From: JACPFV01 sp038043245
Lineage (GTDB): Bacteria; Pseudomonadota; Gammaproteobacteria; Nevskiales; Nevskiaceae
DNA length: 64,000 nucleotides
Direction of reading: 5' to 3'
Assembly: GCA_038043245.1 (NCBI GenBank)
Contig: JBBTCH010000001.1
Location: 930,001-994,000 of the forward strand
Part shown: positions 32,375 through 41,269 of the stretch, piece by piece
Position numbering within the stretch: the stretch's first letter is position 1
How the letters are laid out: each line of letters begins with the position of its first letter
Notes under the pieces: generated by a model
Told to the model about the DNA's origin: nothing
The model's database searches: none
The model's input: only the letters and a program-made list of their open reading frames with translations
Position numbers and translations under genes: made by a program

Positions 32375-33241
32375 ATGCCGCTGATTGAAGGGCTGCAAGG
32401 CAGCCCCGGGTTTCTGATGCTGGCGGCAGGAGTCTTCGGTCTGTGCGTCGGCAGTTTTCTCAACGTCGTCATCCTGCGCCTGCCGCAGATGATGGAGCGT
32501 GCCTGGAAACGCGAAGCGCGCGCGTTGCTGGAGCAACCTGAGGTTTCCGAATCGGCCTTGTCGCTCTGGCAACCTGCCTCGACATGCCCTACTTGCAACA
32601 CGGGAATCAAGCCTTGGCACAACCTACCGCTGCTCAGCTGGCTGTTGCTGCGTGGGCGCTGCGCCGCCTGCCACGCGCCGATTTCAGTGCAGTACCCGCT
32701 GGTGGAACTAACGGCAGCCTTGCTGTCCGTCGCCTGCGTCTGGCGCTTCGGCTGGAGTCCGCAACTCGCGGCGGCGCTGATCTTCACTTGGACCCTGCTG
32801 GCGCTGACGGTGATCGACCTGCGCACGCAACTGCTGCCGGACGATCTCACCCTGCCGCTGGTCTGGGGGGGACTGTTGCTATCGCTGGGGTCGGTGTTCG
32901 TACCGGTACAAACCGCGGTGATCGGCGCCATCGCCGGCTATCTCGCGCTGTGGTTGGTGTTTCAGCTGTTCCGCCTCGTCACTGGCAAGGAAGGCATGGG
33001 TTATGGCGACTTCAAGCTGCTGGCCGCGCTCGGGGCCTGGCTCGGCTGGCAAGCCCTGCCAACCGTGATTCTTCTGTCATCGGTGGTCGGCGCGGTGGTT
33101 GGCATCGGATTGATCGTGTTTCGCGGACACGACCGCCAGATACCGATCCCGTTCGGTCCTTACCTCGCCGTCGCGGGCTGGATCACCCTGATGTTTGGCG
33201 ACACACTCTCCCAAGCGTACCTGCGCAGCCTCGCGGGTTGA
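32375..33241 (+). CDS. pilD: Prepilin leader peptidase / N-methyltransferase PilD
   Basis: A 288-residue polytopic aspartyl protease that cleaves and N-methylates prepilins. An N-terminal helix is followed by a cytoplasmic zinc site, CPTC and CAAC (about residues 70-98), and catalytic aspartates in VIDLRTQLLPD and in GMGYGDFKLLAALGAWLGW, the GxGD motif. About eight helices are visible. ATG 32375 has AGGA upstream. The order pilB-pilC-pilD-coaE is common in Pseudomonas and relatives. Confidence 0.95.
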   Translation: MPLIEGLQGSPGFLMLAAGVFGLCVGSFLNVVILRLPQMMERAWKREARALLEQPEVSESALSLWQPASTCPTCNTGIKPWHNLPLLSWLLLRGRCAACHAPISVQYPLVELTAALLSVACVWRFGWSPQLAAALIFTWTLLALTVIDLRTQLLPDDLTLPLVWGGLLLSLGSVFVPVQTAVIGAIAGYLALWLVFQLFRLVTGKEGMGYGDFKLLAALGAWLGWQALPTVILLSSVVGAVVGIGLIVFRGHDRQIPIPFGPYLAVAGWITLMFGDTLSQAYLRSLAG

Positions 33242-33245
33242 CCCC

Positions 33246-33857
33246 GTGCCGTTCACGGTCGGACTCACCGGCGGTATCGCCAGCGGAAAATCAGCGGTCG
33301 CCATGGCGTTTGAGCGACTCGGCATACCTGTGCTGGATGCAGATGTCGTTGCCCGTGAAATCGTCGCACCCCCTTCGCCGACGCTGGGCGCCATTACCCG
33401 GGAGTTCGGCCGCGAGTACCTGCAACCCGACGGAGCCCTGGACCGGCGACGTCTGCGCGAACACGTGTTCGCAAACGCCGCAGCCCGACGAAAGCTCGAG
33501 CAGATCACGCATCCGGCGATTCGTCAGCGGCTGATGCAGTGGCGCGATGCGCAGACCGCGCCCTATTGCATTCTGACCGTGGCGATCCTGCTCGAATCAG
33601 GCATGGACAGCCTGGTGGATCGGATCCTCGTGGTGGACGCTTCTGAAGAGGCGCAGCTGCAACGCCTGCAGTCACGCGACGGCACCAACGAAGTGCTGGC
33701 GCGACAGATGCTTGCGTCTCAGACTAGCCGGGCTCAACGGCTGGCGCGCGCGGATGATGTCATTGAGAATGGCGCCAGCATGGACCATCTGCGCCAATCA
33801 GCAAGGCATCTGCACGAGCGCTATCTGCGCTGTTCGCAGGGAAGCGAGCGCCGATGA
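33246..33857 (+). CDS. coaE: Dephospho-CoA kinase
   Basis: The last step of coenzyme A synthesis, phosphorylating the ribose 3' hydroxyl of dephospho-CoA. The 203-residue P-loop kinase has VGLTGGIASGKS (Walker A), LGIPVLDADVVAREIV, ITHPAIRQRL and the VDASEEAQLQRL lid region. It starts at GTG 33246, 4 bases after the pilD stop; no separate Shine-Dalgarno is evident, so it probably depends on translation of pilD. Confidence 0.94.
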   Translation: MPFTVGLTGGIASGKSAVAMAFERLGIPVLDADVVAREIVAPPSPTLGAITREFGREYLQPDGALDRRRLREHVFANAAARRKLEQITHPAIRQRLMQWRDAQTAPYCILTVAILLESGMDSLVDRILVVDASEEAQLQRLQSRDGTNEVLARQMLASQTSRAQRLARADDVIENGASMDHLRQSARHLHERYLRCSQGSERR

Positions 33858-33879
33858 AGGTATTTTCAGGGAGTGGTCG

Positions 33880-34674
33880 GTGAACCCAGCAAGGGCACAC
33901 GCGTCGCCCGGCGATATCGTCTACGAGCATCCGCTGAACGAGCGCGTGCGTCTGTTCCTGCGCTTGGAATTCCTGTTCGAGCAATACCGCCATCACCGCG
34001 CCGACCGCAGCGCGTGGGGCACGCGCGCCGCATTGGCAACGATGCTGGATATCCTCAGCATCGCCAGCCGCAGCGACCTCAAGACCGAGATCATCAAGGA
34101 TCTCGGCGAGCAGCACGCAGGCCTGATGCGCCTGAAGCAGCGTCCGGGCGTGGATCCCGCACGACTCGACACCGTGCTGACGGAGATCAATACCGCCTTG
34201 AACGCGATGCAACTGCTGACGACGCACGCCACCGCAACCGGCCTGCGTGAAAACGAATTTTTGATGACCCTGGCCAATCGCAACACCGTCCCCGGCGGCA
34301 CCAGCGGCTTCGACCTGCCGCACTTTCACGCCTGGCTGTCACAGCCCGCGGAATCCACGCGCCGCGACCTGGATGCCTGGATCGCCGACCTGGCGCCACT
34401 GGAGTGCGCGATCGCGCTGTACCTGAGGCTGCTGCGCAGCAGCACCGAAGCCACTCATGAAACCGCGTCCGGCGGCATGTTCGTACAGATCCCGTCGGTG
34501 CCGCTGCTGCTGCTGCGCGTCACGGTCGCCACCGATCTCAAGGTGTATCCGGAGATCAGTGGCGCCGGGCGCCATCGTTACAGCATCCGCTTCATGAGCC
34601 TGCGCGACATCAATTCCCGCAGCTCGCAGACGGCGCAGAACATCCCCTTCCAGCTTCAGTGCTGCCTGTTTTAA
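33880..34674 (+). CDS. zapD: Cell division protein ZapD
   Basis: A 264-residue FtsZ-bundling protein (formerly YacF). It contains VYEHPLNERVRLFLRLEFLF at the N-terminus, a helical middle, and the C-terminal LLLLRVTVATDLKVYPEISG and IRFMSL elements typical of the family. GTG 33880 is chosen for the AGGGAG Shine-Dalgarno 6 bases upstream and because conservation begins there; the frame stays open further upstream. Its TAA shares a base with the yacG ATG. Confidence 0.92.
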   Translation: MNPARAHASPGDIVYEHPLNERVRLFLRLEFLFEQYRHHRADRSAWGTRAALATMLDILSIASRSDLKTEIIKDLGEQHAGLMRLKQRPGVDPARLDTVLTEINTALNAMQLLTTHATATGLRENEFLMTLANRNTVPGGTSGFDLPHFHAWLSQPAESTRRDLDAWIADLAPLECAIALYLRLLRSSTEATHETASGGMFVQIPSVPLLLLRVTVATDLKVYPEISGAGRHRYSIRFMSLRDINSRSSQTAQNIPFQLQCCLF

Positions 34675-34865
34675 TGAAGGGTGCTGCCTGTCCGCGTTGC
34701 GGGAAACCGACTCAACTCGATGCCGGCAATTCGTTTCGCCCGTTCTGCAGCGAGCGTTGCCAGAAAATAGATTTTGGAGATTGGGCAGCCGAACGCTATC
34801 GCATGCCGGTCGAGGATCAAACGCCGCCCGACACCAACGATGAGCCTAAGGATCCTCTGAACTAG
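34674..34865 (+). CDS. yacG: DNA gyrase inhibitor YacG
   Basis: A 63-residue zinc-finger protein that binds GyrB and inhibits gyrase in E. coli. It has the CPRCGKP pair and the FCSERCQKIDFGDWAAERYRMP block, giving the C-X2-C...C-X3-C zinc site. ATG 34674 overlaps the zapD stop. The last codons, encoding KDPLN, lie in a perfect palindrome shared with the converging gene, and the two stop codons overlap by 4 bases. Confidence 0.94.
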   Translation: MKGAACPRCGKPTQLDAGNSFRPFCSERCQKIDFGDWAAERYRMPVEDQTPPDTNDEPKDPLN

Positions 34866-34878
34866 TTCAGAGGATCCT
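34849..34878. terminator. 30-bp perfect palindrome over the convergent ends of yacG and the MutT-ThiE gene
   Basis: Centred between 34863 and 34864. A further 5 bp (34842-34846 with 34879-34883) pair after a 2-base bulge. It includes both stop codons (CTAG overlap), so each mRNA ends in the same strong hairpin. There is no T-run, so its role as a bidirectional terminator or 3'-end stabiliser is inferred. Confidence 0.65.
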
Positions 34879-35812
34879 GGCTCCAGTAGGCGCGGATCCC
34901 GGCGATACCCTGCGCCCCGGAATCCCATGCGATTGAGTGATGCTGCGGGCCGAGGCCGCCGATCGCGTAAACCGGTCGGCTCACCGCGCCCGCCAGGCTT
35001 CTGAAACGATCCCAGCCCAGCGCCGCTCCATCGGGGTGCGTCGCCGTGCGTTGCACCGGACCTATCACCAAGAAATCCGCGCCCAGACCGCGCGCTAGCG
35101 CAATTTCAGATTCGTCATGGCAGGACGCCGCAAACCAAAGCGATGGGGGCAAGGCTCTTTTTTGTGTGCGCCTGAGTGTGCCCGCGCTCGCGTGCCAGCC
35201 TGCAGCCCCCAGGGCAACGACCATCTCTGGCGAGCGGTCCAGCAGCAGCTGCAACCCGTGCTGGCGACAATGCGGCAACAGGTCGCGCGCCAGTTTTTCA
35301 TAAGCCCGATCGTCCATGAACGGACTGCGTAGCCGCAATAAAGCGCCGGGCGGTAGCCGCTTGAGCCCGGAGATCAGGCGGCCTGCGTCTGCGTCGAGCG
35401 GCGTGAACACGTAGTCCATCGGCAATCGGAGGGCGGTGACGATGGGCATGTCGGCCGCAAGCAGATCCCACAGCGAAAGCTCTGCGGCTTTGACCCAGGC
35501 GATGGCTTGTTTTTCCCGCGGCTGGGGCTCACCCGTCCATCGCGTGATGCGCCAGGTGTCGAGCATCACCGTGCGATCCGTATAGGCGTGCATGATCCGG
35601 ATCAGGGGTTGCGCTTGCACAATCTGAACGCCCAGCTCCTCGATCAACTCACGCTGCAGGGCGTGGTACGCGGATTCGCCGGCCTCGATTTTCCCACCCG
35701 GGAATTCCCATTTGCCGGCGGCGATTTTTCCCGCAGGGCGCTGGCAGATCAGCACTTCTCCGTGTGAATTGATCAGGCAACCGGCCGCCACCGCGATCAC
35801 GGGATGCGTCAC
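34862..35812 (-). CDS. MutT-type Nudix hydrolase fused to a ThiE-like domain
   Basis: A 316-residue two-domain protein. The N-terminal Nudix domain (1-130) carries the box GGKIEAGESAYHALQRELIEELGV and should remove oxidised nucleotides such as 8-oxo-dGTP. The C-terminal TIM-barrel part (about 140-312) resembles thiamine-phosphate synthase (RLRSPF, LLLDRS, GWHAS, FLVIGPVQRTATHP, VYAIGGL) but is shortened. This fusion is common in gammaproteobacteria, and the ThiE-like half probably lacks full thiamine activity. It overlaps the argJ stop by 4 bases. Its C-terminus QDPLN comes from the palindrome shared with yacG. Confidence 0.92.
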   Translation of the reverse strand: MTHPVIAVAAGCLINSHGEVLICQRPAGKIAAGKWEFPGGKIEAGESAYHALQRELIEELGVQIVQAQPLIRIMHAYTDRTVMLDTWRITRWTGEPQPREKQAIAWVKAAELSLWDLLAADMPIVTALRLPMDYVFTPLDADAGRLISGLKRLPPGALLRLRSPFMDDRAYEKLARDLLPHCRQHGLQLLLDRSPEMVVALGAAGWHASAGTLRRTQKRALPPSLWFAASCHDESEIALARGLGADFLVIGPVQRTATHPDGAALGWDRFRSLAGAVSRPVYAIGGLGPQHHSIAWDSGAQGIAGIRAYWSQDPLN

Positions 35813-37008
35813 GTCCTGTATTCGGCGTTGATTTTCACGTAGTCATAACTGAAATCGCAGGTCCAGATGCGTGCCGCAGCCCTGCCGCGACCCAGGCCGA
35901 TGCGGATGCTGAATTCGGGTTTGGCGACAACCGCCGCACCCAGCGCTTCGCGATAGGCCGGATGCGGCTGCCCGCGCTCGACCAGCTTCACCTGATCCAG
36001 CGCCACGCTGACCTTGGCGGAGTCCAGTCCGCTCACGCCGGCATTGCCGATGGCCATGACGATGCGACCCCAGTTGGCATCGGAGGCAAACAGCGCGGTT
36101 TTGACCAGTGGCGAATGCGCCACTGCCGCGGCCACCTGACGCGCTTCCGGTTCACTGCGCGCGCCGCTCACTTCGATGGTGACGAATTTGGTCGCCCCTT
36201 CGCCATCGCGCGCCAGCGCCTGCGCCAGTTCCTCGCAGACCGCGGTGATGGCCTCTTCGACTGCGGTCGTATCGCGCACCGCGACACGACCCGTTGCGAA
36301 CAGGACACAGGAGTCGTTGGTGGAGGTATCGCCGTCCACGCTGACACTATTGAACGAACGCTTCACCGCTCTCGACAAGATCTGTCGCAGCACGCGCGGG
36401 CTCAGGCGCGCATCGGTGCCAATGAAGGCCAGCACGGTCGCCATGTTCGGATACACCATGCCGACGCCTTTGGCGATACCGGTCACGGTGACCCGACCTT
36501 GCGGCGTGTGCACCTGGCGGCTGGCGCCCTTGGGCACGGTGTCCGTGGTCATGATCGCGCGCATGGCATCGAGCCAACCCTCGCTGCGCAGCGCTTTCGC
36601 CGCAGCGGGAACCGCCGCAGTCATCCGCGCCAGCGGCAAGCGCTGACCAATCACACCGGTCGAGAACGGCAGCACCTGCGTCGGTTTGCAGCCCAGGGCC
36701 CGCGCGACAGCCGCGCAGGTCGCGTTCGCATCCGCGAGCCCGCCAGCTCCGGTCGCAGCGTTGGCATTGCCGGAATTGATCAGCAGCGCACGCGGCTGCA
36801 ACCGGGATTTCAGCCGTTTCCGGCAAATCTGTACGGGCGCGGCGGCAAACGCATTGCGCGTGAATACGCCGGCGACCTGGGTGCCGAGCGCCAGCTCGAT
36901 CAACAGCAAGTCCTTCCGCCCTGGCTTCTTGATCGCCGCCTCGGCGGTGCCGAGTCGCACGCCAGCGACAGGCAATAGTTTTTCCGGCGCTTTCAGATTC
37001 ACGGCCAT
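35809..37008 (-). CDS. argJ: Bifunctional glutamate N-acetyltransferase / amino-acid N-acetyltransferase
   Basis: Recycles the acetyl group between N-acetylornithine and glutamate in arginine synthesis. The 399-residue precursor is self-cleaved before the threonine of GMVYPNMATVLAF into two chains. NSGNANAATG, SVDGDTSTNDSC and DANWGRIVMAIGNAG are also characteristic. ATG 37008 is chosen for the AAGG Shine-Dalgarno 7 bases upstream; a TTG two codons earlier is unlikely. Whether it has both activities cannot be decided from sequence. Confidence 0.94.
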   Translation of the reverse strand: MAVNLKAPEKLLPVAGVRLGTAEAAIKKPGRKDLLLIELALGTQVAGVFTRNAFAAAPVQICRKRLKSRLQPRALLINSGNANAATGAGGLADANATCAAVARALGCKPTQVLPFSTGVIGQRLPLARMTAAVPAAAKALRSEGWLDAMRAIMTTDTVPKGASRQVHTPQGRVTVTGIAKGVGMVYPNMATVLAFIGTDARLSPRVLRQILSRAVKRSFNSVSVDGDTSTNDSCVLFATGRVAVRDTTAVEEAITAVCEELAQALARDGEGATKFVTIEVSGARSEPEARQVAAAVAHSPLVKTALFASDANWGRIVMAIGNAGVSGLDSAKVSVALDQVKLVERGQPHPAYREALGAAVVAKPEFSIRIGLGRGRAAARIWTCDFSYDYVKINAEYRT

Positions 37009-37046
37009 CTGCAAACCTTAAACCATCTGCCGTGCGTCGCGCGGCA

Positions 37047-39794
37047 TCAAATCAATCGGCCGTGGCAGGCCTTGTATTTCTTCCCGGAACCGCAAGGGCA
37101 GGGATCGTTGCGACCCACCTTGGGTTGCTCACGCACCTGCGTCACCGGCCTGGCCACCGGCGCAGGCGGCTTCGGCAATGCGCGACCGGCGGATTCAGCC
37201 GGCGCCGCCTCCGTGGCAACCGCTACCGCAGACGCGTCGGCATGCTGGTACTGCAAGGGTCGCGCCTGTGCCTTGCGGCGCTGTTCTTCCACCGCCACGA
37301 CTTCCTGTTCGGATTGCAGCTGCACGCGCGCCAGCACCGCGGTGACTTCGTGCTTGAAGCGCGCCAGCACCTCGTTGAACATGCCGAAGGCTTCACGCTT
37401 GTATTCCTGCTTGGGGTCTTTTTGCGCGTAGCCGCGCAGGTGGATGCCCTGACGCAGGTAGTCCATCGCGGCCAGATGCTCGCGCCAGAACTGGTCCAGC
37501 ACGTTGAGCATCACCGCTTTCTCAAAATGCTCCAGCGGCCCGGCGCCGACTTTCAGCTTTTTCTCCGCATAAGTTCCGGCGAGCTTGTCCAGCAAGCGCG
37601 CACGCAGCGCCCTCTCATCCAGGTCTTTTTCCTGATCCAGCCAGGTACGGATCGGCAGCGTCAGGTGGAAATCACGCTTGAACGCTTCTTCAAGGGCGGG
37701 AACGTTCCACTGTTCCTCAAGCGACTGCGGCGGGATGTGGATGTCCACCACCGCATTGACGACGTCGGCGCGGATGCCGTCGATCATCGGCGTCACCCGG
37801 GGCGCGCCCATCAATTCATCGCGCAGTTCGTACACCGCCTTGCGCTGGTCGTTGGCGACATTGTCGTATTCGAGCAGGTTCTTGCGGATATCGAAGTTGT
37901 GCGCCTCGACCTTGCGCTGTGCCGTCTCGATCGCGCGCGACACCCAGCGGTGCTCGATGGCTTCGCCTTCCTCCATGCCCAGCCCCTGCAGCATGGTGCG
38001 CATGCGCGGCGGGGTGAAGATGCGCATCAGCGTGTCGTCCAGCGACAGATAGAACCTCGAAGCGCCCGGATCACCTTGACGGCCGGAGCGACCGCGCAAC
38101 TGGTTGTCGATGCGCCGGCTCTCGTGGCGTTCAGAGCCGATCACATACAGGCCGCCGGCGGTGACGACCTGGTCGTGGCGTTTTTGCCATTCACGTTTGA
38201 CGTTTTCGTGCGCTGCCACATCTTCGGGCGGCAGCTTGGCGAGCTCGGCTTCGAGCGACCCACCCAGCACGATGTCGGTGCCGCGCCCCGCCATGTTGGT
38301 GGCAATGGTCAGCGCACCGGGCTGGCCGGCCTGGGCGATGATCTCGGCTTCGCGCTCATGCTGCTTGGCATTCAGCACTTCATGAACGATGCCTTCATTT
38401 TTGAGGAGGCCCGACAGCAATTCCGACGTTTCGATGCTCGCCGTTCCCACCAGCACCGGCTGCTGTCGCGCATGCGCCAGTTTGATCTCCGCGATCACCG
38501 CCTTGAACTTGTCCTGGGCGTTCAGGTAGACCTGATCGCCGTGATCCTTGCGCACCATCGCCCGGTTCGGCGGGATCACGACCACTTCGAGGTTGTAGAT
38601 GCTCTGGAACTCGAACGCCTCAGTGTCGGCTGTGCCGGTCATGCCGGACAGCTTCTTGTAGAGCCGGAAATAGTTCTGGAAGGTGATCGAGGCCAGGGTC
38701 TGGTTTTCCTGCTGGATCGGCACGCCTTCCTTGGCCTCGACCGCCTGATGCAGGCCGTCGCTCCAGCGACGGCCCACCATCATGCGGCCGGTGAATTCGT
38801 CGACGATGACGATCTGACCGTTGCGCACGATGTATTCGACGTCGCGCCGATACAGTTGATGCGCACGCAAGGACGCATTGAGGTGATGGACGAGGATGAT
38901 GTTGGCAGCGTCGTAGAGACTGTCTCCCGCATTGAGCAGGCCCGCTTCGCGCATCAGGTTCTCGACTTTCTCGTGACCTTCGTCGGTCAGATGCACCTGC
39001 TTGGTCTTCTCGTCGGGCCAGAAGTCGCCCGGCGCTTCTTCGGTCGCCTGCTTCTGCAGGCGCGGGATCAGCGCGTTGATCTTGCGATAGAGCTCGGGAT
39101 CGTCGTCGGCAGGGCCGGAGATGATCAGCGGCGTGCGCGCCTCATCGATCAGGATCGAGTCGACTTCATCGACGATGGCGAAGTTCTGGCCGCGCTGCAT
39201 CTTGTCGGCCATCGAGAATGCCATGTTGTCGCGCAGATAGTCGAAGCCGAATTCGTTGTTAGTGCCGTAGGTGATGTCGGCCTTGTAAGCCGCGCGTTTT
39301 TCTTCCTGCGGCTGATGCGAAACGACGACGCCGACGCTCAGGCCCAGAAACCGGTAGAGGCGCCCCATCCATTCGGCGTCGCGGCGCGCAAGGTAGTCGT
39401 TGACGGTGACGATGTGCACGCCCTTGCCTTCGAGCGCGTTGAGATACGCAGCCAGCGTGGCGACCAGCGTCTTGCCCTCGCCGGTCTTCATTTCGGCGAT
39501 CTTGCCTTCGTTGAGCACGGCGCCGCCGACTAGCTGCACATCGAAGTGGCGCATGCCCAGCGCGCGTTTGCCGGCCTCGCGCGCCACCGCGAAGGCATCG
39601 GCCTGGATCTGTTCGAGGGTCTCGCCCTTGGCCAGCCGTTCGCGCAGCATGATCGTCTGGCGTGCCAGCTCGGCGTCGCCCATGGCGGCATAACGGGATT
39701 CGAGCGGCGCCACGCGGTGGACCAGGGCCTCGAGCCGCTTGATGGTGCGTTGGTTGCGGCTGCCGAACAGGCGTGCCAGCAGATTATTGAGCAT
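37047..39794 (-). CDS. secA: Protein translocase ATPase SecA
   Basis: The 915-residue motor of Sec-dependent export. It has Walker A KTGEGKT in the first nucleotide-binding fold, the preprotein cross-linking domain, DEVDSILIDEARTPL, NMAGRGTDIVLGG in the second fold, a Gln/Ala-rich C-terminal linker, and the zinc tail CPCGSGKKYKACH that binds SecB. Length is normal. A perfect palindrome (39811-39824) and a CATAAT hexamer in the 72-base gap upstream could mark its promoter on the minus strand. Confidence 0.97.
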   Translation of the reverse strand: MLNNLLARLFGSRNQRTIKRLEALVHRVAPLESRYAAMGDAELARQTIMLRERLAKGETLEQIQADAFAVAREAGKRALGMRHFDVQLVGGAVLNEGKIAEMKTGEGKTLVATLAAYLNALEGKGVHIVTVNDYLARRDAEWMGRLYRFLGLSVGVVVSHQPQEEKRAAYKADITYGTNNEFGFDYLRDNMAFSMADKMQRGQNFAIVDEVDSILIDEARTPLIISGPADDDPELYRKINALIPRLQKQATEEAPGDFWPDEKTKQVHLTDEGHEKVENLMREAGLLNAGDSLYDAANIILVHHLNASLRAHQLYRRDVEYIVRNGQIVIVDEFTGRMMVGRRWSDGLHQAVEAKEGVPIQQENQTLASITFQNYFRLYKKLSGMTGTADTEAFEFQSIYNLEVVVIPPNRAMVRKDHGDQVYLNAQDKFKAVIAEIKLAHARQQPVLVGTASIETSELLSGLLKNEGIVHEVLNAKQHEREAEIIAQAGQPGALTIATNMAGRGTDIVLGGSLEAELAKLPPEDVAAHENVKREWQKRHDQVVTAGGLYVIGSERHESRRIDNQLRGRSGRQGDPGASRFYLSLDDTLMRIFTPPRMRTMLQGLGMEEGEAIEHRWVSRAIETAQRKVEAHNFDIRKNLLEYDNVANDQRKAVYELRDELMGAPRVTPMIDGIRADVVNAVVDIHIPPQSLEEQWNVPALEEAFKRDFHLTLPIRTWLDQEKDLDERALRARLLDKLAGTYAEKKLKVGAGPLEHFEKAVMLNVLDQFWREHLAAMDYLRQGIHLRGYAQKDPKQEYKREAFGMFNEVLARFKHEVTAVLARVQLQSEQEVVAVEEQRRKAQARPLQYQHADASAVAVATEAAPAESAGRALPKPPAPVARPVTQVREQPKVGRNDPCPCGSGKKYKACHGRLI

Positions 39795-39866
39795 GAAAAA
39801 CGTCGGGTGGCCGCTTAAGCGGCGCGTATTATGCCTTGTGAGCCCGCGAAAAAATGACGGGGCGAA

Positions 39867-40799
39867 TCAGCGGGCGGCGTCGATGTATTGGGCGGGATTG
39901 ACGACTTTCCCGTTCAACATCACTTCGAAGTGCACATGCGGGCCGGTTGAGCGGCCGGTGGAACCGATGCGGGCGATGGCCTGTCCCTTGCGCACCTGAT
40001 CACCGACCTTGACCGCCGCGCTGCTGTTGTGACCGTAGCGCGTGGTGTAGCCGTTGCCGTGGTTGATCTCGACCAATACGCCGTAGCCGAATCGTTCGCC
40101 GACGTCGGTGACGATACCAGACGCCACCGACAGCACATCCGAGCCGACGGGCGCGGCGAAATCGACGCCGGCGTGATAGGCGCGCAGACCGGTGAACGGA
40201 TCGATGCGCATGCCATAACCCGAGGAGACCCAGCCCGGCTCGATCGGCCAGCCGGACGGTCGCACCTGTTTCTGCAGACGGCTGGCAAGCAGCAGGTCTT
40301 CGAGCACGCGCATCTGACGCTCACGGTCGGAGAGCTGATTCTCAAAAGCGTCGAGCGAAGCAAACACGCCGTCGACCTGCAGCGGCATGGCATCGGTCGC
40401 CGGTTCTTCCGGACCGCCGAGGGGCGGCGGCTGACTGAAATCGAACTCACCCTTGTCGAGATTGGCCATCTGGGTGATGCGCGCGCCGGCGGCATCGAGA
40501 CGGGTGACATGGGCATGCAGTTCGGCGAGGCGGCGTGCCAGCGCCTGGGTGTTGTTCTCGAATCCATCGCGCATCTGTGCCAGCTGCTGACGCTGCGTCT
40601 GGATCTCGTCGGCCCAGATGCCGTGGATGTCGACCGGCAGGCGGTCATCAAACGCCTTCAAGCCATAGCCCATCATGAACGTCAGGCCGAGCAGCATGAA
40701 CGCAACGAATCCCAGCGGCAGCCAGCTGCGCACGTTCCGCGACGACAGCGTCGCGCGCCACATGCGGCCTTTCTTGTTGCTGACTATGATGATGTCCAT
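39867..40799 (-). CDS. M23 family metallopeptidase (LytM/murein endopeptidase-like)
   Basis: A 310-residue inner-membrane-anchored periplasmic protein. TM is at about 27-46, then a coiled-coil region (about 60-110) and a C-terminal M23 domain with zinc ligands in YHAGVDFAAP (His and Asp) and GPHVHFEV (HxH), so all catalytic positions are present. It probably cuts peptidoglycan cross-links or activates amidases. It sits between lpxC and secA, as its homologues do in Pseudomonas and Xanthomonas, and its start is 30 bases from the divergent dciA start. Confidence 0.92.
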   Translation of the reverse strand: MDIIIVSNKKGRMWRATLSSRNVRSWLPLGFVAFMLLGLTFMMGYGLKAFDDRLPVDIHGIWADEIQTQRQQLAQMRDGFENNTQALARRLAELHAHVTRLDAAGARITQMANLDKGEFDFSQPPPLGGPEEPATDAMPLQVDGVFASLDAFENQLSDRERQMRVLEDLLLASRLQKQVRPSGWPIEPGWVSSGYGMRIDPFTGLRAYHAGVDFAAPVGSDVLSVASGIVTDVGERFGYGVLVEINHGNGYTTRYGHNSSAAVKVGDQVRKGQAIARIGSTGRSTGPHVHFEVMLNGKVVNPAQYIDAAR

Positions 40800-40829
40800 T
40801 CGACCTCGTTACGCGTCTCCACCCTCACC

Positions 40830-41162
40830 ATGCGCTCCGATCCAAAACCACTGAGCGACTGGCTGCAAAATCCATCCAGCGAAGCCGGCGGCCTGCTGGC
40901 CAAAGTTCAGCAGATACAGACGCTGACGCTCGACCTGCAGGTCTGGCTCAACACACCAGACCCCTGCCCCTGGGCATCGGCGGTACGAGTCGCGTCGTTC
41001 GAAGACGGCACATTGACCATCTATTGCACCGACGCCTCAAGCCTAACCCTGTTTCGCTACCGGTCCCTGGATGCCATGAAGTTTTTCCGACAAAAGCTCG
41101 GCGAGTCTTGCGCCCGCATCGAAACCAAAGTCCGGCCCCTGACCCAAGCCTCAGGTCGATAA
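40830..41162 (+). CDS. dciA: DciA-like DUF721 protein
   Basis: A 110-residue small protein of the DUF721 family. DciA is the ancestral loader of the replicative helicase DnaB in bacteria that lack DnaC. The N-terminal KPLSDWLQNPSSEAGGLLAKVQQI, the central WASAVRVASFEDGTLTIYC and the LRYRSLDAMKFF-like strand fit the family. It diverges from the M23 gene by 30 bases and converges on lpxC. The start at ATG 40830 has no strong Shine-Dalgarno. The function is inferred from family and locus. Confidence 0.8.
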   Translation: MRSDPKPLSDWLQNPSSEAGGLLAKVQQIQTLTLDLQVWLNTPDPCPWASAVRVASFEDGTLTIYCTDASSLTLFRYRSLDAMKFFRQKLGESCARIETKVRPLTQASGR

Positions 41163-41269
41163 GGGGATGTCAGTCTAATCGCACGCAAAAGGTGTGCGCA
41201 ACATCACATTCCGATCGTTCAGGCCGCCGACAGCCACGGACGGCTAAGTGCGGCCGGAGGCAAGAGCCA

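Noticed and set aside
37032..39533. An 833-codon open frame antisense to secA
   Set aside because: It mirrors a highly conserved gene, has low-complexity composition, and no motifs or ribosome site.
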